From NCBI GenBank assembly GCA_030159075.1, contig BROG01000821.1, forward strand, positions 230,949-294,948: DNA of 64,000 nt, written 5' to 3'. Numbering within the stretch: the stretch's first letter is position 1; each line of letters starts with the position of its first letter. Below the pieces are notes generated by a model. The model saw nothing but the letters and a program-made list of their open reading frames with translations, was not told where the DNA came from and did not search any database. The DNA comes from Atrina japonica (Eukaryota; Mollusca; Bivalvia; Pterioida; Pinnidae). Below, piece after piece: positions 39,483 through 52,564 of this stretch. A program made the translations under genes and the position numbers.

Positions 39483-40015
39483 GTGATGGAATATTTTCGA
39501 TAACATAAGAAGAACTGACTTGGAAATCACAGCACTTTAATATTTTCATTCTGAAACAACCCTTTTCTTAATTGCATTCCTTGTAAGATTATCGTGAATT
39601 CACTGTTGCAAAATGTCAAATGTGAAATAACTTCCTCTGTGTTTGCAATTATTATACGGAACACATTTAAACTTCCTTCTTTTTCTTTCGCGAATTATGT
39701 TTCCAACATTGCTTCGCAGTTAAAAATCAATTAAGTATTTGTATTTCAAGTATTTTAGTAAATGTAGACCAAATGTGATTAGAGGAAATGAGAAGAAAAT
39801 TGCAGGTCAAAATAAATTGTGTCTCAGCCATTAATTTATAAATGCTTTTGCATAAAAAAAACCAGCTGAAAATAATCACATGGGGGAAAGTGCCGTTTTT
39901 CTCTTTTTATGAAAATATTGAGTGTAAGGTAGTCTTGTTTAAAGAATTATGTGTACAGCTTTTTTTATTTACTCACTTTTTTATTCATGTATTAATTCGT
40001 AAATGCATGTATTAA

Positions 40016-40016
<1 letters not shown>

Positions 40017-40077
<61 letters not shown>
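40017..40077. repeat. (TG)n microsatellite
   Basis: About 60 bp of TG repeats, with a smaller run at 40102-40117. Confidence 0.95.
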
Positions 40078-40321
40078 ATGTGCACAATGTGTTAAATTAT
40101 GTGTGTGTGTGTGTGTTACCAACATACTTGTGGCAAAGCGATTTTTAATCTAACCGATTATCAGAAATCGCCAAGTCTGGGTTTGCAGAAACACACAGTA
40201 ATGTTGGTATTGTACTGACACAACAAACGTTTTAACAAAATATTACTTGTATGTCATGGCTGCCGGATTTGAATCTTCTCCAAAAAACGCATATTATGTG
40301 GAACACGGTAAAGATTGTCAA

Positions 40322-40592
40322 TAGATGATATCATACAGGTTATGATATCATATAGGTAATTATGTCACAATGTCACAACACTGATGATGTCACACTATTG
40401 ATTATGTCACATAGGTAATGATGTCACACAGTTGATTATGTCAAAATGTAATGATGTCAAAATGTAATAATGTTAGGCACATAATGATTTCACGTGATGA
40501 AGTCACACGTTTGATGAAGTCACACAGTTGATGATGTCACACAGGTAATGATGTCACACAAATACTGATGTCATACAGGAAATGATGTCATA
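40322..40592. repeat. ~20-bp minisatellite rich in TGATGTCA
   Basis: About 14 imperfect units of the type AATGATGTCACACAGGT. TGATGTCA differs by one base from the palindromic CRE site TGACGTCA, but I do not infer function from that. Confidence 0.8.
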
Positions 40593-41558
40593 TTCTCATG
40601 TTGTAGATAATCGCACGACAAGACCTAAGAGAACTTGTCCCAAGTATTGCATTATAGAAACTTCCTTTGTATGTTTAATTTCACTACAATTTCAAGATCC
40701 TGAAACTCCATAATGAAAATCATTATATAGAAAATTTCCTCGTATTACTAATGTACATGTATATATTTTCTGTGCATACAACACAATTGCAATGTGTATT
40801 CTTAATTATCGTTATTTCAAGAAGCAATTTTTATATTGTCATTCGTGTTCATTGTCCTTAACAGCGTTATTCTGTAAATTTAAGTGAAATAAAACATATT
40901 TCGAAAATTGATTGGTTTGAGCAATGCAAGTTTTATTCTCGATGTTTTCTGCTAATAGCTTTTGATTGTAATCACATATTTTCAACAATTGTATAAGATG
41001 CACAGGAAATGATGTACCGAGTAACGGTAATCTCAAGTTATCTGAAGATTATATTTAGGCACGCAATGCAAGTGCGTTCACAATCAAGTTTTTTAATAGT
41101 ACAAAATTGCATCAGAGGTAGAACTTAATATCGATACTACTGCCCCCCCCCTCATCCTCCCGATTTTGTCAATGAATACAGCGTGTACGAACGGAAATGG
41201 GAATTTCAGGGGAGATTTGCATGAGACTGTATCATATTGTAATACAGTAATACATGGTTCCTTCCAAACACTGGAATAAAAATTAAGATTCTAATTTAGA
41301 TTTAATCGAAGTCTAGAGACTTATTACCTGAGTCTTTTGTCAGCAATAAAAATATAATAGGATAAGATTGATATATAGCCCTAAAAATATTTTTCAGTAA
41401 GTACAAAAGTATACAACGTCTGAATAATTTTCAGAATCGAATCGAAAAAAAAGCATCAATAAAAAGTATATACATCTGCAACATATGTACGGCACGATAC
41501 AAGGACACGAGACGGAGGATGCGAACATTAACCTTGGTCGGACTTGAGCACATACCGT
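40593..41558. other. Non-coding stretch
   Basis: No exon or repeat family recognised. Confidence 0.5.
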
Positions 41559-41875
41559 AAAGGGGCATTAGCTGTGTTTACCCAAAAATATTTCGATTTT
41601 TTTTTACTTTTACTACTGTATATAATGAACAATAACAAAATACGAGCTAAACACAGGCATAAGGGAATCTTAATTCCTATATATTTTGGGATAATAAGGT
41701 CAGGTCTAGCGTGATTTGCATATACAAATAGTAAGTAAACTGGATATCTCAAGCAATTTTCATAAAACATAAAGGGAATTTTAGAATTTTTTATGCCTAT
41801 GTTTATCTCCTTTTCGTTTTTGTATACCAATTTAAGTAGCACAAAAAGAAAGACATTTTTGAAGAAACCTTTAAC
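41559..41875. mobile_element. MITE-A, nearly complete
   Basis: Starts TAAAGGGGCATTAGCTGTGT, keeps CTCAAGCAATTTTCATAAAA in the middle, and ends AAGAAACCTTTAA. The 104-codon minus frame over it is not a gene. Confidence 0.65.
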
Positions 41876-41948
41876 CTGTTAATCAATATCACAAATAAAC
41901 TCCAAGGTCATAGTCATTATCGACAGTTTAACGACATTTACGAACAAC

Positions 41949-42000
41949 AAGGGCTCCATGGTCGAATGGTCGGGAATTATGCTTTAAACCACGATATATA

Positions 42001-42094
<94 letters not shown>
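41949..42094 (+). mobile_element. tRNA-like head joined to (CT)n, SINE family C
   Basis: Starts GGGCTCCATGGTCGAATGGT, where TGGTCGAATGG is a box A match. It continues GCTTTAAACCACGATATA and runs into about 92 bp of CT repeats from 42003. The same head-to-microsatellite junction occurs in reverse at 48480-48637, so the microsatellite is part of the element and not chance. Confidence 0.65.
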
Positions 42095-42097
<3 letters not shown>

Positions 42098-42171
42098 TTT
42101 CACACCTTCCTTAAATACAAACGCGACAATCACGAATTTCCCGTTCCTGAGTAGTAATACTCCGTCTTCTT

Positions 42172-42645
42172 CTACCTATGGCGTTTTCATTTCACAGCTT
42201 ATACGATATGCCAGGACATGCTCCTCTTATGAATGTTTTATTCATACGACTCGTCAATAAACTAACTACGTTGTTAATCGCTTGGAATCGGCATTAAGGA
42301 AGTTATATGGTCGATAAGGGGATCTTTTTAAACCATATGATGTACCCTCTCACGAATGCTGGATAGTATTCTGGAAAATGACCATATACAGTTACTCCCT
42401 TCCGCCAATCACATCTAAAACTGACTGATGACATCTTCAGCAAACTTGACCTTTTCACCGAATTCAAGAGGTTTCCATGTAACATTTGCAACGGGTGTCC
42501 CATGCTGGCAGAGGACGCTGACTCCTTCTGGACACATGGTCCTATCCCGTATGGCATTCGCAACTGTTTTTCATGTTGAGACCTTTTGTATAACTTATCT
42601 GTCGTGTTCTACTGGACGTATCAATTGGTACTTCTTCATTTTAAC
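42172..42645 (+). mobile_element. Penelope-like element, C-terminal coding end and 3' tail, family 1
   Basis: At 42178 the frame reads YGVFISQLIRYARTCSSYE, a conserved motif near the C-terminus of these reverse transcriptases. Frameshifts and stops follow, then the family 1 tail (CGAATTCAAGAGGTTTCCAT, TCCTTCTGGACACATGGTCC). It is 5'-truncated and inactive. Confidence 0.7.
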
Positions 42646-43168
42646 TCTGATATATATGAAATGATGGTGTGTTGAGCAGGTATAGCATATCCGATCATTT
42701 ACGGAAAAAGAGGACATAATTATGACGATTTAAAAAAAGGTATGTGATCGTTGTAATGGCATCGTATTAAACATTTTACTTTGTATTAGAAAATTGGTAT
42801 AAAATAACTTAAATATGTTATACAATATTTGTGATCTATTTCGTATACCTATATATTTTTGCAGTTTGAGAATTCTTAGAAGTATAGAATGTTTTTGAAA
42901 CAATTTTTTATAGTTAATTTTCACTTGAATGTGATTAAATATCCACTATAATACATATACTATATATATATTTTTTTGCAAACGTTGATTTATCTATTTT
43001 AAGGGAATAATTTTCTTATCACACAAAGAGCTATTATATTGTAAAACATACAATCTGGTTTGTTTTATGCTATCTTCTCGTCTCTTCCTTAATTTCTCTA
43101 TGAATTTAACTTTTGTTTCAACAAGTTCATAGCATAAAGATGTTAACATTGCTTGCCTTATAGTCGGT
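42646..43168. other. Non-coding stretch
   Basis: No exon or repeat family recognised. Confidence 0.5.
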
Positions 43169-43290
43169 CTTGGGCAATTTCAGAATCTTTGTGCCTGTGT
43201 ATATCTCTTATCTGTTATTGTATATCAATCTAAGTAGTAGAAAAGGAAGGAATTGTTTTGGGGAAAAACACAGCTAATGCTCCTTTTAAG
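43169..43290. mobile_element. MITE-A, right-end fragment
   Basis: Contains TGTGCCTGTGTATATCTCTT and ends AAAACACAGCTAATGCTCCT then TTTAA, the right terminus of the family. The left part is absent. Confidence 0.6.
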
Positions 43291-43749
43291 GTTTATTTCG
43301 TCAGTATCATTTCAAAAGTGATGTTACCTTCAGTCAACAGTACTTTTCAAGTGATCTCCTTTTTTATATGTTTAATTCACATGATAACAGCCTATCCGTC
43401 AAAGTCGAAATCAGGAACGTTATGTTTTCTTTCCCTGGACTCATTTTCTATAACTTTACTTTATAACATTATAGAAGAGTCTGTGTTAATGCTGCATGTG
43501 TTTCAAAAAGAGAGAATACTTTATTGTCTACAAAAAACAAATTTTATCGGCATTATTGTGTCTGTATTACGTCCCGTGCGTGTATCTTTGGCATGATCTT
43601 CTAAAACTGTGACAGGCGATCCTTTAGTCAATATGTCATCAGTAATTTGTTCTTATAATCGCTGTTATCAAAAACAAGAGGTCAATCTTCAGTGATCGCA
43701 TCAGCAGAATTTCGCAGACACCTATTATTCTTCTTTTCATTCAGAATTA
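43291..43749. other. Non-coding between two MITE-A fragments
   Basis: The 112-codon plus frame (43258-43596) begins inside a MITE end and has no domain, so I do not call it a gene. Confidence 0.4.
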
Positions 43750-44014
43750 ATTTGGGGTATTAGCTGTATTAACCAAAAACAATTATTTCGATTTTTTGTG
43801 TTTTTACTACTTATACTGGATGTACAATAACAAATAAGAGCTATGCACAGGTATTATAACTCTTGTATCCCTATATATTTTGTGAAAGTTAAGTTGAGTT
43901 AATCACTTGCAATTTAAAAAAAATGCTAAACCTGGGTTTCTCAAGCAATTTTCACAAAATATATACGAATTTATCAATTGCTATGCCTGTGTATATCTCT
44001 TTTTTGTTATGATG
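43750..44014. mobile_element. MITE-A, cut by (GA)n
   Basis: Starts GGGGTATTAGCTGTATTAAC, keeps CTGGGTTTCTCAAGCAATTT and GCCTGTGTATATCTCTTTTT, then breaks off into a GA microsatellite. Confidence 0.6.
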
Positions 44015-44037
44015 AGAGAGAGAGAGAGAGAGACACA

Positions 44038-44117
<80 letters not shown>
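44009..44117. repeat. (GA)n microsatellite
   Basis: About 105 bp of GA repeats with two ACA interruptions, followed by a G run. Confidence 0.95.
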
Positions 44118-44123
<6 letters not shown>

Positions 44124-44879
44124 CGAGGGAGGATATTGCTGGCAAACAAAGCAATATATGAAAGGTTGTGTTCATATTTATTCTAGTTGCAAAATATTCT
44201 CTATAACATTTTTCTTCTGTCAAAATCATTAGAAGATATCTCAACAAAAATCGACATTACACAACTACTGATTAATACATGATTCTGTTTTGAATTTAAC
44301 CTTTCATGTAATAATTGTGTTCAAAATACAAAGAAAGATAACTCTTATTACCTGCTTCATTCTTTTCTTATAAATGTATAGGCCTACAACAGACTTTTTC
44401 ACGATCACCGCGTTTATAAATTTCACCTGCACACAAACAGTTCGACGGCATGAAGGTGTTTTGTGCCCAAAACGTTTCGTACCCAAGACAAATCCTACCC
44501 ATTGAAAGAAAAACATACCATGTGTATGATTTGCCTTTTATTGGGCACGATTTGTTTTAAGTACGAAACTCCTTGATGCCAATCGAAGATTTTTGTGCGA
44601 AGGCGAAATTAGTAGGAACGCAGTTATAGTGGAAAGGTCTATACACAAAAGTGCAAATCCAAAAAACAAATCAACGATAACAATAATAATATACACAAAA
44701 AAGAAATTTCATATGTTGCTATTGATATGTCTGTCAGTCGACGGTGTACTGTATGTGTAACGATCTCGTACACAGAATTCTCGGTCCTTGCCTTGCACTC
44801 CTCAACAATGTCTGTCTACGTCTCGACTTGTGTCAGTTTCTGGCAATTATAGAAAGAGAAATTTGAACAAGATATAAAA

Positions 44880-45232
44880 ATGAAATATATAGCAGATATG
44901 CATGACCTTAAAATGGTTGAACAAAAGCAAATATCACGGCCAGGTGTAGAATCTCAGTTTAAACCACCTGCTCCCAAAATACCATCGTTTGACGACACAA
45001 AAGACGAAATGGACACTTATTTACGTAGGTTTAAGTGGCATGTTACTGTTCAGGGTTGGGATCAATCTTTGTGTACTACTAACTTAAGCGCCCTTTTAAA
45101 AGGTAGAGCTCTAGATGTTTATGCCCTTTTGCCTGCAGACCATGCATCTGATTACAGTGCACTAAAGATGATAGCTTTTCTCAAAAGGTACGACTTGAAT
45201 GAAGACGATAATTATTTTGAGATTCTATAATC
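44880..45232 (+). pseudogene. Ty3/Gypsy gag relic, N-terminal half
   Basis: An open frame of 116 codons with the gag capsid-like pattern. It has a proline-rich lead-in (PPAPKIPSFD), then MDTYLRRFKWHV, WDQSLCTTNLSALLKGRALD and an acidic end (RYDLNEDD). This region of gag packs the particle in Ty3/Gypsy elements. The frame runs into unrelated Penelope-like sequence at about 45233, so the C-terminal half and nucleocapsid are lost here. A related C-terminal half occurs separately at 59615-60145. I infer family membership from pattern only. Confidence 0.6.
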
Positions 45233-45665
45233 ATATTGGATACCTAAACTTCATAAAACCCCATATAAGCAGGGGTACATAGCAGGATCCAGCAAATGTT
45301 CTACCAAACCTTTATCTTTATTTCTTACCGAGATATCGACAGCCGTTAAGGAAAACAAATCATCAGTACTGTAAAGTTGCTTACTCCAGAAGCGGTGCAA
45401 ATCTGATGTGGATACCTATAAATTCGAAACAACTTTTAGAAAATTTGAAGGCCTTCAAATTCACAGTATCAAAACATACGGCTTCTCTACTCTTTACACA
45501 ACAATTCCACATAAAGAATTAAAAGAAAGACATTTTTGCATTATAGACAATTGTGCTCCTTAATTGGTCGACCTGTTCCTTTATTCATACGAAGTAGACT
45601 TCATTCAGAAACTGCTGAATCAAAAGACGACAGAGTTAGCGGCGTCCTTTAATTTGACATTTAGA
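45233..45665 (+). mobile_element. Penelope-like reverse transcriptase fragment inside the Gypsy relic
   Basis: Reads YWIPKLHKTPYK then YIAGSSKCSTKPLS, the conserved N-terminal block of the reverse transcriptase, with FSTLYTTIPHKELKER further on in another frame. It is nearly the same as 51030-51270 but has different deletions. It lies where gag should run into pol, so it inserted into or replaced part of the Gypsy copy. Confidence 0.65.
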
Positions 45666-45699
45666 TATTATCTACGGTAAATGATGACGTTTCGGGAAT

Positions 45700-46860
45700 A
45701 CATAACATGAATGTGAGTGAGCCTTACACTAGTCCATTTTCATTTCCTATTGTTCTTGTCAAAACAAAGGACGGTTCGTATCGGTTCGTACCGATTCGTA
45801 CTGGTTTTGTATAGATTTTCGGTCACTAAACAGTATTACAATATTTGATGCAGAGCTTATGGGTAATACTGAAGTTACATTTTCAAAACTAGCAGGTCAC
45901 AATTATTTCTCTCATCTAGAAATGTTAAAATGATATTGACTAGTCCCGTTGACTGAAAGCTCCAAACTTAAAACTGCATTTCAAACACCAACCGCTGTAT
46001 ATCAATTTAGGGTTATAATGCCCTTTGGTTTGGTCATATTTCCGGCCAAATTGTGTAGATTTATGCTGAATATGGAATGTTGACAATTTCATAGACGTGA
46101 TTCTTGTTTTCGCTGTTTCTTTTGAGGAGCATATCAAAGTGATTCAGTGCCTTTTTATGAAACTACAATCTGCAAACCTCACAAACCTACAAATGTTCAA
46201 TTAGAGATAGGTCATTTGAATGCTTAGGTAATGCTACTAGGGAAGAGAGAATGCAGCCCAATCTAAGTGAAATCAGTGCAATTCTGGATGCTGGTAGACC
46301 GCAAATAAAAAAGCAGATGCGTTCATTTATAGGTTTGGTCAATTTTTATCGAATTTGTTCCAAATTTTGCCCAAGTGGCACTTCAGTTGACTAACTTGAC
46401 ACGAAAATATTCTCCAAATAAACTTCAGTTGTCTGAACTACAGCGAATTGCTTTCTAAAACTTGAAACGTGCTTAGACCAAGTCTCCCATTTTAAAATGT
46501 CCAGATATTTCATTTTCATTGTACAGACTGATGCGTCAGAACGTGGTGTCGGTGTTATTTTTTTCTCAAAATAATGAAAAGGGGAACAAACTTCCGTTTG
46601 CATAGACGCAAACTGAAGTCAATAGTAAAACATCATGCAACTATCGAGAAAGTCTGGCGATAGTATGTTCGATACGAAAATTCCATAGATATCTTTATGG
46701 ACTGGGATTTGTTCTTGTATACTTACAAATAAAGATTGACAAATCCCCGACTCATGCAGTGGGCATTATTATTGCAGCCATATCGTTTTCGCATAAAGAC
46801 AAGATTGGGCTGATTACTTAAGCAGGTTTTAGGTGAACATGTTCTGTTCAGATATATTAT
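45700..46860 (+). pseudogene. Ty3/Gypsy pol relic (reverse transcriptase to RNase H)
   Basis: Fragments in changing frames follow normal pol order: SPFSFPIVLVKTKDGS at the RT start, a later RT piece ending KKQMRSFIGLVNFYR at about 46335, then TDASERGVGVIFF for the RNase H start at about 46527, and LMQWALLLQPYRFR near 46755. At least several stops and frameshifts interrupt it, so it is dead. No integrase or 3' LTR is visible after 46860. Confidence 0.7.
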
Positions 46861-48637
<1,777 letters not shown>

Positions 48638-48704
48638 TCGTAAGTGTTGTTAAATTGTCTATACAGACTATAACCTTCGAGTTTATTTGTGATATTGATA
48701 AACA

Positions 48705-48840
48705 GGTTAAAAGGGAAAAAATGTCTTTCCTTTTCAGTTACTAAGATTGATGTACAAAAACAAAAAGAGATAAACATAGGCATACAAAATTTTCAAATTT
48801 CCTTTATATTTTCTGAAAATTGCTTGAGAGATCCAGTTTC
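48705..48840. mobile_element. MITE-A fragment, reverse
   Basis: Keeps ACAAAAAGAGATAAACATAG and AAAATTGCTTGAGAGATCCA. Both termini are degraded. Confidence 0.5.
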
Positions 48841-49136
48841 CTTGACCTCGAAGGTTTCATTTCAACAAATTTAACAAAATTTTATTAATCATTTTTACAT
48901 TTATTAAACATCTCTTGCACTGAAGAAAATAATTTATTGAATTGTTCATTTAGTTGAATCCCCTATATTATGTAAGAGGTGAAGGCAGAGATATTCACTT
49001 GTGGGGCCGTGTGTGTTTGTTATATAAAATATACAAAATCCACAATAAAAAATCATTAGTTTAATTCGTATAAACCATTTATTTGGCTAATTTAGCAGAT
49101 TATCATATTTAACGCGATACGCACCGATAAAATGAG

Positions 49137-49190
49137 ACTTAAATGGGCATTAGCTGTGTTTAACAAAATTCAATATTTCAATCTAATTTA
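49137..49190. mobile_element. MITE-A left-end fragment
   Basis: Only the terminus remains: TTAAATGGGCATTAGCTGTG, then TTTAACAAAATTC. Confidence 0.5.
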
Positions 49191-49669
49191 CAATTGTCTA
49201 TAAATAAGCATCTTACTTCAGCAGACTGTAGTAGAATTTATGTCATTAATTTTTTTAATATTTACCGAATTATTTGCGGTGCAACGTCTGGAGAGAAGAA
49301 TATGTCGAGAACATGGTGCAATTCACGTGTTTCGAGAGTAGCTCGGTATAAAGAGAAACATTTACCCTCGACAAAATATCTACCCGAATCAATATTTTAG
49401 TAGAAATCTTACCTGCATCTCCATAGAAAAATAATATGCTTCAACATTTCACTTATTCGTATGACGAAAAATGACCCCGTGAATATATAACGGGGTCATT
49501 TTATACGGTAGAAAATATGCCATAAGATTATCAGCGCAGCGGCGTTTAAATTTCTATTGCCGATTTACCAAATTCTTTATATGTCCGATATGATGAGCAT
49601 TTAGTGAAATTTTGGTATAAGGCGAAGGACCGTAATTATATTTATGAGTATCCAGTGTGGAATAAAACG
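49191..49669. other. Non-coding stretch
   Basis: A short inverted pair ATGACCCCGT / ACGGGGTCAT lies at 49469-49501. No exon recognised. Confidence 0.45.
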
Positions 49670-50097
49670 ATTTTCGAGTGAAACCTCGATGCGGCTCGCC
49701 AGCAAACTACTTACACAAGGTTACGTTGTTGAACGCTTGACATCGTCGTTTAAGAAGTTTTATAGTCGATACAGGGATCTTGTTAAACATTATGAAGTCC
49801 CCCTCTCAGGAATATTAGATAGTATTCTGGAGCACGGCCACAGACAGCGACTCCCTTTCGCCAATCGTGCTTTTCATCGAACTTGACCTTTTCAACAGAC
49901 TTGTCCTTTTCGCCGAATTTGACCCGTTCATCGAACTAGAAAGGTTCCATGGAACGTTTGCGACGGGTCTGGCATGCCAGCAGGGGACACTGACTCCTTC
50001 CAGACACCTGGTCCTATCCCGTTTAGGATTCGCACTTATTTTCCATTTTGAGACCATTTGCACATCTGATTCGTCGTGTTCTAATGAAAGAGGTAAG
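49670..50097 (+). mobile_element. Penelope-like element, C-terminal coding end and 3' tail, family 1
   Basis: An 80-codon frame at 49644-49886 carries the C-terminal motif LASKLLTQGYVVERLTSSFK, followed by KFYSRYRDLVKHYEVPL. The 3' tail (CTAGAAAGGTTCCATGGAAC, CTTCCAGACACCTGGTCCTA) follows. This is the best-preserved family 1 C-terminus in the window, though the N-terminal RT is missing. Confidence 0.7.
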
Positions 50098-50840
50098 AGG
50101 TAAATAATTAAAAAATATATAACAGCGGCATTAACATTAACATCAACAAAACAAACGAATTTCTGTAAAGAAATTAGTTAAAGGAAGCATAATATTTGTG
50201 CAAGTTATAAATTAGTTCTGTTGATGTAATATTAGAATTGAAAAGATAATTCAAGAATACACCCCTCGCTCAAAATAATGATTAAACATGGCATGAAAAA
50301 AAATGTGCATTTGTGATTTTTCCTCACAATGATAACAGAGAGATAGAAAAGTGTAATATTTTAACTAATTTCAGCGATAAACCAATATTATCTGCAATGA
50401 AAGACTACCAGAAAAGCGAACAAAGGGATGTAATTTAGATATTTTTAGACTGAGAATGGTATGCAATTATACGTTATGCACCGCAAAATATTTGCTTCTG
50501 AACACTATTCATGGGTAAATGCAAATGAGCTGAACGCGTGCTTCATAATATATATTATACTTGGTGATATGTTCGTTCACCCGTTTTATCGACGTATAAT
50601 AAAATACTTGTCGTTACAGTTGTTAACCTTGCCTCACAATTTTTGACATACATTTTAAACAACCTGGAAAGTATAGGCGATGTTTACTGTGTATAAATGG
50701 ACACACGCCTTTGGCGTATAATTCAAAACTATTTATAAACTCAGACTCCATTTGCTAATGGAATTGTTAATTACAACAGAGCTGGAAAACGTCTTATGTG
50801 CGATTAACACATATCCGGAGGAGTAAATGAAACATGGTGA

Positions 50841-50842
<2 letters not shown>
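50098..50842. other. Non-coding stretch
   Basis: No exon or repeat family recognised. Confidence 0.5.

Positions 50843-50934
<92 letters not shown>
50843..50934. repeat. (TA)n microsatellite
   Basis: About 92 bp of uninterrupted TA dinucleotides, about 100 bp before the longest Penelope-like copy. Confidence 0.95.
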
Positions 50935-50935
<1 letters not shown>

Positions 50936-51029
50936 AATCATATATAACCATTAGGTGATCTGTTCTTTAAATTTAGTAATTGCTAGTTTACCTACAACCG
51001 ATACTAATTTTGAGCTACCAAATTTATAT

Positions 51030-52330
51030 TGGATACCTATATTCTTCACAAAACCCCATATAAGCAGAGGTACATAGCAGGATCCAGCAAATGTTCTACC
51101 AAACCTTTATCTTTACGCCTTACCAAGATATTAACAGTCGTTAAGGAAAAAACTTGAGCAGTACTGTACAAATGCTTACTCCAGAAGCGGTGTAAATCAG
51201 ATGAGGACTTCTCTACTCTTTACACAACAATTCCACATGCAAAATTAAAAGAGAGACTTTTTAGCATCATAGACATCTGTTTTTTCACTAAAAGTGGTAC
51301 CCGGAAATTTAAATACCTAGTGATTGGTTATTATGATACTTATTTTGTCAAACACCACTCTGATTCTACACATAAATACACTGAAATTGTTATTTAAAAA
51401 ATGCTGGAATTTCTAATAGACAATATATTTTTGATGTTGGGAGACGTGGTCTTTCAAGAAACTGTCGCCATTCCTATGGGAACCAATTGTGCTCCCTTAT
51501 TGGCTGACCTGTTCTTTAATTCATATGAAGCAGACTCCACTCAGAAACTGCTGAATCAAATGAACAAAAAGTTAGTGATGTCCTTTAATTTGTAATTTAG
51601 ATATATCGACAACGTTTGTCAATTAATAATGACAATTTTCATACATATGTCAATGCGATATATTCCAGTGAACTAGAAATAAAAGATACAACAGAATCAA
51701 ACACACACGCTTCATACTTAGACATTTTACTGACTATAGACACTGACGAGAAATAAACAACTATGCTATACGACAAACGCGATGATTTCAGCGTTCCCAT
51801 CGTAAATGTTCCACATTTTAGTGCTAATACCCCGCAATCGCCTGCATATAGAGTTTATATTTCACAAATGATCAGATATGCCAAGGTGTGTTCAACATAT
51901 GAACATTTCATATACACTTCTTACTGACAAATTATTGATGCATAGGGATATCGAAAACCGCGTTTCATGTTAACGTTCCGCAAATTTCACGGTCGGTATA
52001 TTAGTCTTTTTTGCGACTACTCTGTTTCACTTAGTGAAATGTTGCGTTACCCGTTCGATGGCGGTTGTTGAGACGTCTGTGCCATTTATGACGAGGATTC
52101 GTTCCTCACGTATTTCACTTTAATTTGACTGTGGACTCACGGCGGGTGTGACCGGTCGACAGGGGATGCTTACTCCTCCATGGCACCTGATCCGACCTCT
52201 TGATTTCAAGAGGTCCGTGCTTGTCAATTTTTTTACCAGATTTGTACCTATATCCTGGAAATCCTATTGATTTATACCTTGCTATCTGAGACCTTTTTAT
52301 ATATTACAAAAATAAAACAGTAAATTGCTT
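51030..52330 (+). pseudogene. Penelope-like reverse transcriptase, longest copy, family 2
   Basis: RT motifs appear in order. An N-terminal block gives KTPYKQRYIAGSSKCSTKPLS. FSTLYTTIPHAKLKERLFS follows, then MLEFLIDNIFLMLG. The RT core is ETVAIPMGTNCAPLLADLFF at about 51460. SYLDILLTIDTDEK and YDKRDDFSVPIVNVPHF come next, then SPAYRVYISQMIRYAKVCST at about 51843. Stops and frameshifts separate them, and the catalytic DD region (RYIDN near 51601) reads DN where YIDD is expected. A GIY-YIG endonuclease domain is not seen. The 3' UTR (TGTGACCGGTCGACAGGGGA) matches 6535-6840. It is inactive. Assignment to the Penelope-like group is by RT pattern. Confidence 0.72.
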
Positions 52331-52564
52331 TGTGCTTGTTTTTATTAAAATGACGGGAAAAGTACGGGGGCTGCAAAATTCAGTATTGATTTATAATTGA
52401 AGCAAGCTTTTGGCATTTGATTTCGTCTGAAGTAAGTATTACGTATAATTTTTCCTTCTGTTTGAGCAAAATGTCCAACCGCAGATAATTAAATTAAATC
52501 TTGACATGATTCATTTTCTTTATAACTTGGTATTATGTTCGTAATATCTATATAGCTGAAATTA

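Noticed and set aside
38919..39530. 203-codon histidine-rich open frame (minus)
   Set aside because: It spans the GAT/ATC microsatellite. The frame at its ends is ordinary non-coding DNA, and other frames in the same place are equally open.
42425..42450. Hammerhead core from CTGATGA at 42424
   Set aside because: No GAAA and no paired stems at suitable distance. The same holds for CTGATGA at about 7305 and 40383.
43258..43596. 112-codon open frame as a gene
   Set aside because: Its first codons lie in a MITE terminus and the remainder shows no family pattern.
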